NCBI GenBank assembly: GCA_018830465.1
Contig: JAHJSI010000061.1
Coordinates: forward strand, 1 to 5,163
Direction of reading: 5' to 3'
Source of the DNA: Patescibacteria group bacterium
GTDB taxonomy: Bacteria; Patescibacteriota; Patescibacteriia; UBA2169
Length of the DNA: 5,163 nucleotides
A program made the position numbers and the translations under genes. How positions within the stretch are numbered: the stretch's first letter is position 1; each line of letters starts with the position of its first letter. Under the pieces are notes generated by a model. It searched no databases. It was not told the origin of the DNA and saw only the letters and a program-made list of their open reading frames with translations. This document shows positions 1 through 5,163 of this stretch, piece after piece.

Positions 1-5
1 ATAAT

Positions 6-1778
6 TTAATCCTTTTTATCAATCTTAATATGCAATTCTTTAAGCTGCGCGTCTTCAACTTCGCTTGGCGCGTCCAGCATCACATCCCTGCCTGCTCCAT
101 CCTTAGGGAACGCATAGATATCGCGGATAGAATCGCAGTCGCGCAATACCATAAGAAGCCGATCAATTCCAGGAGCATTTCCTCCATGAGGCGGAGCGCC
201 ATATTCAAACGCGCGGATCATGTGCCCGAATTTCGCGTCAACTTCCTTTTTAGAATATCCAGCAATCTCAAATGCTTTATACATTATTTTGGGATTATGA
301 TTGCGGATAGCGCCTGAAGTTAATTCAATTCCATTCAAAACATAATCATACTGATACGCGACAATATCCAAAGGATCTTTTGTTTCAAGCGCTTTCATTC
401 CGCCTTGAGGCATTGAAAAAGGATTGTGCGCGAAATCAATCTTTCCTTGTTCTATTTCTGAATAATCATACATTGGCATATCAACAATCCACGCCCATGC
501 GGCCTTAGTATTATCTTTCAAGCCAAGACGCGCTCCGCATTCATTGCGCACAGCGCCTAAGGATTCGCACACAACGCGCCATTTATCAGCGCCAAAGAAG
601 ATTACATCGCCTTTTTTTGCGTCAACTTCTTTTATAATCTGCTTGACGACTTTTTCATCCAAAAATTTTAAAATTGGCGATTTTGGCTTGTCATCCATGA
701 TAATGTACGCAAGCCCTTTTGCTCCTTTTTCTTTTGCAATTTCTTCTAATTCGTCAAGTTCTTTTCTAGAGAATTTTGCGCCTTTATCTATTTTCAAAGC
801 ATGAACAACTCCATCTTTTTTGACAGCATCATTAAACACGCTAAATCCGCAGTTGCGCGCAATATCAGTCACAGATTTTATTTCAAAATCAAAACGCAAA
901 TCAGGCTTGTCTGATCCATATTTTTCCATTGCCTCGCGCCAAGGAATGCGCGGAAATGGCTTTTTTATAATTTTCTTGCCGGAAAAATCTTCAGTTAATT
1001 CTATCATCAAAGGATCCATGATATTGAAAATATCTTCCTGCTCAACAAATGCCATTTCCATGTCCAACTGATAGAACTCACCGAACGCCCTGTCCATGCG
1101 AGGGTCCTCATCGCGGAAACACGGCGCAATCTGGAAATACCTGTCTACTCCTCCGACCATCAAAAGTTGTTTGAACTGCTGAGGCGCTTGAGGCAATGCG
1201 TAAAACTTGCCCGGATATAATCTAGATGGCACAAGCCAGTCACGCGCTCCTTCTGGAGACGAATTAGCTAAAATAGGTGTTTGCACTTCACGGAAGTCAT
1301 GCTTATGGAAATACGCGCGGATTCTGCGGATCATTTCATCGCGCATCTTGAGCATGTCCTGTAATTTCGGCCTGCGCAGGTCTATGAAGCGATATTGCAA
1401 TCGCACATTTTCATTTGCCTCAAATTCCGGCTTATCTAATTCAAAAGGAGGAGTTTTTGATTCGTTTAGGATGATAAGCTCATTTCCGTCAACTTCAATC
1501 TCTCCTGTATCAAGTTTCTTGTTAATCATGTCTTTTGGGCGCTTCCTGACTATTCCTTTGACTTGGATGACGAATTCTGCACGCAGTTTGTCTGCTTCTT
1601 TCCATGCTTTTTTTGAGCGTTCTGGATCAAACGCTATCTGCGTCAATCCCCATCTATCACGCAAATCAATGAATATTACATGTCCATGGTCTCGTCTGGA
1701 CTGCACCCAGCCAGCGAGCTCCACTTGCTTTCCTTTGTCCTTGGCGCGGAGTTCTCCGCAATTGTGAGTTCTATACAT
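6..1778 (-). CDS. aspS: Aspartyl-tRNA synthetase (bacterial type, probably non-discriminating)
   Basis: This cytosolic class II synthetase attaches aspartate to tRNA-Asp, and probably also to tRNA-Asn. Numbered from the chosen Met, residues 1-105 form the OB-fold anticodon-binding domain (GWVQSRRDHG at 23-32). Motif 1 lies near 164-176. An Asp-binding QAPQ at 197-200 replaces the usual QSPQ. Motif 2 is FRDED at 221-225, the flipping-loop GSDKPDLR is at 288-295, the GAD insertion spans about 296-420, and motif 3 has GIDR at 537-540. The 590-residue length is normal for bacterial AspRS. The reading frame extends upstream to a TTG at 1796, but family N-termini begin like MYRTHNCGEL, so I chose the ATG at 1776-1778. 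No Shine-Dalgarno sequence precedes it. His31 matches the non-discriminating Pseudomonas enzyme. Motif 2 carries one residue more than E. coli AspRS (DRAFGEF against DRQPEF), as I recall from alphaproteobacterial-like AspRS. The gene is intact and ends in TAA. Identity is very secure; tRNA specificity is inference. Confidence 0.97.
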   Translation of the reverse strand: MYRTHNCGELRAKDKGKQVELAGWVQSRRDHGHVIFIDLRDRWGLTQIAFDPERSKKAWKEADKLRAEFVIQVKGIVRKRPKDMINKKLDTGEIEVDGNELIILNESKTPPFELDKPEFEANENVRLQYRFIDLRRPKLQDMLKMRDEMIRRIRAYFHKHDFREVQTPILANSSPEGARDWLVPSRLYPGKFYALPQAPQQFKQLLMVGGVDRYFQIAPCFRDEDPRMDRAFGEFYQLDMEMAFVEQEDIFNIMDPLMIELTEDFSGKKIIKKPFPRIPWREAMEKYGSDKPDLRFDFEIKSVTDIARNCGFSVFNDAVKKDGVVHALKIDKGAKFSRKELDELEEIAKEKGAKGLAYIIMDDKPKSPILKFLDEKVVKQIIKEVDAKKGDVIFFGADKWRVVCESLGAVRNECGARLGLKDNTKAAWAWIVDMPMYDYSEIEQGKIDFAHNPFSMPQGGMKALETKDPLDIVAYQYDYVLNGIELTSGAIRNHNPKIMYKAFEIAGYSKKEVDAKFGHMIRAFEYGAPPHGGNAPGIDRLLMVLRDCDSIRDIYAFPKDGAGRDVMLDAPSEVEDAQLKELHIKIDKKD

Positions 1779-1786
1779 ATGAATAT

Positions 1787-1815
1787 AATTTACCAATTTT
1801 TAAGTAAAAAAGCAA
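1787..1815 (-). promoter_or_regulatory. Weak promoter candidate for aspS, near-leaderless
   Basis: On the minus strand TTGCTT (1815-1810) is separated by 17 bases from TAAATT (1792-1787), with an overlapping TATATT at 1787-1782. Transcription from here would start within a few bases of the aspS ATG at 1778, giving an almost leaderless mRNA, which would fit the missing Shine-Dalgarno sequence. The hexamers are poor matches and the region is AT-rich, so chance is a serious alternative. Confidence 0.22.
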
Positions 1816-1830
1816 GGCATAAACCTTGTT
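1805..1830 (-). terminator. Rho-independent terminator after the ATPase gene
   Basis: Read on the minus strand, AACAAGG (1830-1824) and CCTTGCT (1817-1811) form a 7-bp stem with one G-T pair around a 6-base loop. A run of six T follows, overlapping the last base of the stem (1811-1806). It lies about 80 bases past the ATPase stop and 27 bases before the aspS ATG, so it would separate the two transcripts. The stem is short and only moderately GC-rich, so termination may be incomplete. The plus strand lacks a comparable T run. Confidence 0.6.
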
Positions 1831-1833
1831 AAA

Positions 1834-1839
1834 ATTATA
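1834..1839 (-). promoter_or_regulatory. Consensus -10 box, possible main aspS promoter
   Basis: A perfect TATAAT lies at 1839-1834 on the minus strand, about 56 bases upstream of the aspS ATG. The best -35-like hexamer, TTGACC at 1867-1862, is 22 bases away, too far for a standard sigma-70 promoter. At 17-base spacing only CGTGTT is found. A start near 1827 would fall inside the 5' arm of the terminator stem, so transcripts from this promoter would carry only a shortened hairpin. The element also overlaps the stop of the small ORF at 1835-1909. Confidence 0.3.
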
Positions 1840-1909
1840 AATAACTATCACAAAAAAACACGGTCAAAACCATCAACGCGCCGAACACAAGCGCAACTTC
1901 TTCAAGCAT
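1835..1909 (-). CDS. Possible 24-residue single-span membrane micropeptide
   Basis: Immediately after the ATPase stop (TGA, then one T) an ATG at 1909-1907 opens 24 codons ending in TAA. The product begins MLEEVALVFGALMVL and continues hydrophobic to about residue 20 before a polar end (CDSYL), so it looks like one short membrane span with two acidic residues at its N-terminus. The tight spacing would allow translational coupling to the ATPase; no separate Shine-Dalgarno sequence is visible. I do not recognise the sequence. By analogy only, bacterial P-type ATPases are known to have tiny membrane partners (KdpF in KdpFABC; MgtR acting on MgtA). The alternative is that this is simply intergenic DNA: a 24-codon ORF easily occurs by chance and its end overlaps a TATAAT box. 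Confidence 0.25.
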   Translation of the reverse strand: MLEEVALVFGALMVLTVFFCDSYL

Positions 1910-1910
1910 A

Positions 1911-4676
1911 TCAATCAGCGACGCGCCTTTGCGCTATGAAGAAATGCTTTACAATTTCTATTAACGCGATAATCCACAAGCACGTAGAAATAATTATAAC
2001 CCACTCACCCGCTGATAGGGCAACTGTGTGCAATACATTTTGGAAAAACGGCATATATACGCCAATAATCTGAATCGCGAACCCGCCGGCAACAGCAGCC
2101 AATAACCATTTATTTGTTAGATGATCAGTCTCAAAAATTGAGTGCCTAATGCTTCTGACTGAAAACACATACAAAAGCGACTCAACTCCAACAGCAGTAA
2201 AAGCCGCTGTACGAGCCCTATCTATGTCATTTGTTGTCTTCCATATTATATAGAATATGCCAAGCGTAAAAATAGTGGTAATAGAACTGATAAACATTAT
2301 TAAAAACCTCCGCTCAAAATCTAAAATCGGCGCATCTCGTTTTTGCGGCAGTTCAGTCATAATTTCTGATTCTTCTGGTTCCTGTGTAAGCGCGATATCC
2401 GGCAGACCATCAGTAACCAAATTAATCCAAAGAACTTGCGCGGCTAATAAAGGAAGCGGCCAACCCAGTAAAATACCTACAACAATAATTGCCATTTCAG
2501 TAAAACTATTCGCCAGTAAATACAAAACTATCTTGCGGATATTATCATATATCACGCGCCCTTGGCGCACTGCCGCCACAATCGTTGAAAAATTATTGTC
2601 CAAAAGGACTAAATCCGCGGTTTCTTTCGCGACATCAGTCCCGCTTCCAAGAGCTACTCCAATATCGGCTTTTGCCAACGCTGGCGCGTCATTTACACCA
2701 TCCCCTGTCATTGCGACAACATCTCCATTCTTTTGCAGAGCAGCCACAATCCGAAGCTTGTCTTCTGGTGTCGCGCGAGAAAATACTTTTACTTTTCTAA
2801 CAATCCTAGATAATTCATCATCAACGATTGAGGCAAAATCAGCTCCATCAACAACTTCATCCAGCTTTGGGTTTAATCCTAATTCTTTTGCAATAGCCAT
2901 TGCAGTGTGCTTATTGTCTCCTGTAATAATAATTGTTTGAATCCCTGCTTTTTGGGTTTCTTTGATTGTTTGCTCTGCTTCTTCACGAATTGGATCTTTT
3001 ATTCCCCAAAATCCAACAAATACCATATCTTCATTATAATCCGCCAGATCATCAAAGCTTGTAGATCCTGCCTCAACTCCCTTGTAACTGCCCGCTAAAA
3101 GCCGCAATCCTTGGGAAGATAATTTTTCATAAAGTTTTTGCAATTCTCTTCTCTTTTTTTCACTCATCATTTTTGTTACTCTCCCATCCTGATATCTTGA
3201 GCACATTGCAAGCACTTTCTCCGGCGCTCCTTTTAAGTGCACTATATGTTGGTTTTTAGTCCAAGAATTCAAAGTTGCCATGAATTTCTTTTTAGAACTA
3301 AAGGGAACCTCATCTAATCTAGGCCTGGGCTGATGCAGATCTGCCTCGCTAAATTGCCCGTCAATAGCTGAAAAAAGAAGCGCTTGCTCTGTTGAAGATC
3401 CAATAATAATCTGATCTCTTAATTCTTCTGATTTTGTTACTTCTCTTTCTTCTGCTGACCCAACAACAGCATCACTGCAGAATACGGCTATTTGGTTAAG
3501 CTTTTTAATTTCCGCCGCCATGCTCGCGTCTTCTTTTGCTTTTGTATCTTTCTTAAAAATATCTAAATCATGATTTTCCGTGACAATGCGAACCACGCGC
3601 ATCTTCCCTAATGTGACTGTTCCTGTTTTATCAGCGCAAATAACATTTATTGATCCAAGGGTTTCAGCCGCGATTAACTTTCGCACAAGAGATTTCTCCT
3701 TTAATATTCGCTGCATTCCAATTGCCAAAATAACAGTAACTCCAACAATTAATCCTTCAGGAATCGCTGCAACCGCGACCGCGACAGCTGTCATAAACAT
3801 TTCTGAAAAACCGCGGCCGCGCAGCATGCCTATCGTAAATAATACCATTGACAAACCAAGAACTAAAAGCCCAAGCTTGCGACTGAATGAATCTAATTTT
3901 TTTTGCAAAGGAGTGCGCACCTCTTTCGTTTCTTTAACCATTTTCGCGATCTTTCCTATTTCAGTATTCTCTCCAATTGAAGTGACAAAAAATCTCCCAT
4001 GCCCTTCAACAACAACGGTTCCGGAAAATACCATATTATGCTGGTCAGTTATAATTAGTTTTCCTTCTAAAGCATGATTTATTTTATCAACAGCTTGGCT
4101 TTCTCCAGTTAAAGAAGCTTCATTAATTTTCAAATGCTCTGCCTGAAAAAGCCTTCCATCGGCAGAAACACGGTTTCCTGCTGATAATACCACAATATCC
4201 CCAATAACAAGCTCTTTAGATTCAATCTGCCTCTCAAGCCCATCTCGCACAACCCAAACTTTATGCGTAACAATTTTTTTAAGGGCAGACAAAGCTTTTT
4301 GGGCTTTAAATTCCTGAATAAATCCAACAACAACATTCACTATAACTGCAGCTAAAATAACATAAGCATCTATCATTTCACCAATCATGAAGCTTATAAA
4401 AACAGCGACAAGCAGAATATACGTAAGAGAATTCTGAAACTGGCGCAAAAATAAGACCAGCATTGAAATGCGCGGCTGTTTAGGCAATTCATTTTTACCG
4501 AACTTCTCAATACGTTTTTCAACCTGAGCTTGACGCAATCCATTCTTTCCAACACCAAGCTTTTCCGCAACCTCTGTTAATCTTAAATTATACCATTCAT
4601 TTTTTTGCGATGGCTGTTTTGAAACTTTTATGTCTTGTATGTGTTTTTTTATTTTTTTGATTTGTTTTTCTGACAT
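1911..4676 (-). CDS. P2-type cation-transporting ATPase (Ca2+-pump-like)
   Basis: This integral membrane pump uses ATP, through a phospho-aspartate intermediate, to export cations, most likely Ca2+. A Lys-rich tail (1-26) precedes the cation-ATPase N-terminal domain (27-75). M1-M2 lie at about 80-121, and the actuator domain has TGES at 190-193. M3-M4 lie at 267-322 with PEGL at 306-309. Phosphorylation is at D349 (CADKTGT at 347-353), and the nucleotide domain has KGAPE at 482-486. The P domain has TGDN (585-588) and MTGDGVNDAP (656-665). M5-M10 span about 714-910. SERCA site II residues are present (E307, N752, D756). Of site I, E727, T755 and E832 are present, but the residue aligned to N768 is S724, with N723 beside it. 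The 921-residue length is normal. The start is the first ATG of the family-like frame, without a clear ribosome-binding site. It is followed by a terminator, so it probably forms its own unit. The class is certain; the ion is inferred. Confidence 0.95.
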   Translation of the reverse strand: MSEKQIKKIKKHIQDIKVSKQPSQKNEWYNLRLTEVAEKLGVGKNGLRQAQVEKRIEKFGKNELPKQPRISMLVLFLRQFQNSLTYILLVAVFISFMIGEMIDAYVILAAVIVNVVVGFIQEFKAQKALSALKKIVTHKVWVVRDGLERQIESKELVIGDIVVLSAGNRVSADGRLFQAEHLKINEASLTGESQAVDKINHALEGKLIITDQHNMVFSGTVVVEGHGRFFVTSIGENTEIGKIAKMVKETKEVRTPLQKKLDSFSRKLGLLVLGLSMVLFTIGMLRGRGFSEMFMTAVAVAVAAIPEGLIVGVTVILAIGMQRILKEKSLVRKLIAAETLGSINVICADKTGTVTLGKMRVVRIVTENHDLDIFKKDTKAKEDASMAAEIKKLNQIAVFCSDAVVGSAEEREVTKSEELRDQIIIGSSTEQALLFSAIDGQFSEADLHQPRPRLDEVPFSSKKKFMATLNSWTKNQHIVHLKGAPEKVLAMCSRYQDGRVTKMMSEKKRRELQKLYEKLSSQGLRLLAGSYKGVEAGSTSFDDLADYNEDMVFVGFWGIKDPIREEAEQTIKETQKAGIQTIIITGDNKHTAMAIAKELGLNPKLDEVVDGADFASIVDDELSRIVRKVKVFSRATPEDKLRIVAALQKNGDVVAMTGDGVNDAPALAKADIGVALGSGTDVAKETADLVLLDNNFSTIVAAVRQGRVIYDNIRKIVLYLLANSFTEMAIIVVGILLGWPLPLLAAQVLWINLVTDGLPDIALTQEPEESEIMTELPQKRDAPILDFERRFLIMFISSITTIFTLGIFYIIWKTTNDIDRARTAAFTAVGVESLLYVFSVRSIRHSIFETDHLTNKWLLAAVAGGFAIQIIGVYMPFFQNVLHTVALSAGEWVIIISTCLWIIALIEIVKHFFIAQRRVAD

Positions 4677-4691
4677 AAGACCGTAAACATG

Positions 4692-4721
4692 CCAGCCAGA
4701 GGCTGGTCAGCCTTTGGCTGA
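4692..4721. repeat. Nested palindrome: two adjacent hairpins that also fold as one
   Basis: Two perfect 15-base palindromes abut: CCAGCC-AGA-GGCTGG (4692-4706) and TCAGCC-TTT-GGCTGA (4707-4721). The outer arms also pair with each other: CAGCCAGAGGCT (4693-4704) against AGCCTTTGGCTG (4709-4720) gives a 12-bp stem with one mismatch around a 4-base loop. The element sits 15 bases upstream of the ATPase ATG and just downstream of its putative -10 box. It could be a REP-like dispersed intergenic repeat, an mRNA leader structure or an operator. There is no T run on either side, so it is not a classical terminator. Confidence 0.8.
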
Positions 4722-4751
4722 AATATACCATAAATCAGGAGTTTATGCCAA
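4722..4751 (-). promoter_or_regulatory. Sigma-70-like promoter for the ATPase gene
   Basis: On the minus strand TTGGCA (4751-4746) is followed after 18 bases by TATATT (4727-4722). The start would fall near 4715, within the nested palindrome, leaving a leader of about 39 bases that contains the CCAGCC/GGCTGG hairpin. Position, strand and hexamers all fit the only gene downstream. No transcript data support it. Confidence 0.5.
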
Positions 4752-4768
4752 ACCAGGTACTTGCCAAA
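4746..4768 (+). repeat. Short direct repeat TGCCAAA, two copies
   Basis: TGCCAAA occurs at 4746-4752 and 4762-4768, offset by 16 bases. The first copy covers the -35 box of the ATPase promoter on the minus strand, and the second overlaps the -35 box of the tRNA promoter on the plus strand. It may simply reflect similar -35 elements, or it may be a site for a shared regulator. Confidence 0.35.
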
Positions 4769-4789
4769 ATTGCAATTATTTGTTATCTT
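4761..4789 (+). promoter_or_regulatory. Extended -10 promoter for tRNA-Lys and the downstream gene
   Basis: TTGCCA (4761-4766) and TATCTT (4784-4789) are spaced by 17 bases, and TG at 4781-4782 gives an extended -10 (TG-T-TATCTT). Transcription would start near 4796, about 11 bases before the mature tRNA 5' end, a typical distance for a short RNase P leader. It probably drives both the tRNA and the gene starting at 4890, since the 7-base gap between them has no room for another promoter. Confidence 0.6.
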
Positions 4790-4806
4790 TATTTCGTTAT
4801 CCATGC

Positions 4807-4882
4807 GCGCCTATAGCTCAGTTGGTAGAGCAGCTCCCTTTTAAGGAGAAGGTCGGGGGTTCAAATCCCTCTGGGCGCACCA
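4807..4882 (+). tRNA. tRNA-Lys, anticodon UUU, CCA encoded
   Basis: The 76 bases fold as a standard cloverleaf. The acceptor stem pairs GCGCCTA (4807-4813) with TGGGCGC (4872-4878), with one G-T pair. The D stem is GCTC/GAGC (4816-4819, 4828-4831) around the loop AGTTGGTA. The anticodon loop is CTTTTAA (4838-4844) with anticodon TTT at 4840-4842. The T arm is GGGGG-TTCAAAT-CCCTC (4855-4871). Discriminator A73 (4879) and an encoded CCA (4880-4882) follow, as in bacterial tRNA-Lys. The top pair of the anticodon stem is a G27-A43 mismatch (4833, 4849). It reads AAA and AAG codons, which are abundant in the Lys-rich proteins here. No intron is present. Confidence 0.97.
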
Positions 4883-4889
4883 ATACAAC

Positions 4890-5163
4890 ATGAACATAAC
4901 TATAGAAAATCCATCAACACACTCTCGCAATTTATTGCGCAGAGCAGGTTATGCAATGCAGCAGAACAAAAAAGGAGAAATTAATTTTGTTCGCAGAATA
5001 CATGGCGCTGATTATCCAAGATTTCATCTTTATGTAGACAAAGAAAAAGTTGGAAAACTTATAGAGATATCAATACATATTGACGAAAAAAAAGCATCAT
5101 ATGAAGGCCAGAAGGCTCATTCTGGCGAATATGAAGGTTCTGTTATTGAACAAGAAAAACAGC
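4890..5163 (+). CDS. Conserved hypothetical protein, N-terminal 91 residues (runs off the window)
   Basis: This frame is open from the ATG at 4890 to the window edge, so the C-terminus is missing. The visible part starts MNITIENPSTHSRNLLRRAG, then has FVRRIHGADYPRFHLYV (residues 33-49), a polar strand-rich stretch (SIHIDEKKASYEG, 61-73) and HSGEYEG (77-83). No signal peptide or membrane segment is seen, so it is probably cytosolic. From memory, LRRAGY...FVRR...YPRFH...HSGEY is shared by small uncharacterised proteins of Patescibacteria; I know no function. I chose 4890 because the LLRRAGY segment looks conserved. An internal ATG at 4956, preceded by a weak AGCAGG, is the alternative but would discard that segment. 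The gene starts 7 bases after tRNA-Lys and is probably cotranscribed with it. Confidence 0.8.
   Translation, partial: MNITIENPSTHSRNLLRRAGYAMQQNKKGEINFVRRIHGADYPRFHLYVDKEKVGKLIEISIHIDEKKASYEGQKAHSGEYEGSVIEQEKQ

Noticed and set aside
1207..1767. 186-codon plus-strand ORF inside aspS
   Set aside because: It is antisense to a well-conserved synthetase, its product is Ser/Arg-rich without domain-like features, and it is explained by codon bias of the real gene.
1779..1796. Six-codon N-terminal extension of aspS from a TTG start
   Set aside because: The extension begins at TTG, is very AT-rich and is absent from family N-termini, which start at the equivalent of MYRTHNCGEL; the ATG at 1778 is preferred.
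1911..1913. TGA recoded as glycine (as in Gracilibacteria/SR1)
   Set aside because: Reading through the ATPase TGA gives a short extension unlike a family C-terminus, and the protein already ends after M10 as expected; neither long gene needs an in-frame TGA.
2257..2940. 227-codon plus-strand ORF inside the ATPase
   Set aside because: It is antisense to the P and M5-M6 regions of the pump and its translation is low-complexity Ser/Thr/Ile-rich, so it is a shadow ORF.
4650..4690. Upstream ATG at 4690 (minus) giving a 13-codon ORF overlapping the ATPase start
   Set aside because: It is very short, has no ribosome-binding site and shows no attenuator-like codon pattern; probably chance.
4692..4721. 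Palindromes as a rho-independent terminator
   Set aside because: No T run follows on either strand and no gene ends here; both flanking genes start from this interval.

Overview
The window reads as a stretch of AT-rich bacterial chromosome. Bacterial features include a full-length AspRS of about 590 residues with a GAD insertion (archaeal and eukaryotic enzymes lack it) and a tRNA-Lys with an encoded CCA and discriminator A73. The partial gene at the right edge has a HSGEYEG-type motif that I associate, from memory only, with small conserved proteins of Patescibacteria (Candidate Phyla Radiation). I therefore favour a Patescibacteria-like genome at moderate confidence. Standard bacterial stops fit: TAA ends aspS, TGA ends the ATPase, and both proteins end where their families end, so there is no sign of TGA recoding.

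Layout. On the minus strand lie aspS (6-1778) and, upstream of it, a 921-residue P2-type cation-pumping ATPase (1911-4676). The 132 bp between them hold a short hydrophobic ORF (1835-1909) that starts one base after the ATPase stop, a modest rho-independent terminator (1805-1830) that would end the ATPase transcript, and promoter-like elements for aspS. To the right, 130 bp separate the ATPase from a divergent plus-strand unit. They contain a compact nested palindrome (4692-4721) and two back-to-back promoter candidates, one firing left into the ATPase and one firing right into tRNA-Lys(UUU) (4807-4882). Only 7 bases after the tRNA's CCA a conserved hypothetical gene begins (4890) and runs off the window.

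Functionally, three of the four confident genes are housekeeping (Asp-tRNA charging, a Lys tRNA, ion pumping). The small conserved protein is of unknown role. The genes do not form one pathway.

The most interesting points are the possible single-span membrane micropeptide abutting the ATPase, the near-zero spacing between the tRNA and the following gene, the nested palindrome in the ATPase leader, and an AspRS residue (His31) that predicts a non-discriminating enzyme. None of the three confident protein genes has a clear Shine-Dalgarno sequence at its assigned start. I see no strong evidence for a mobile element, CRISPR array or defence system.
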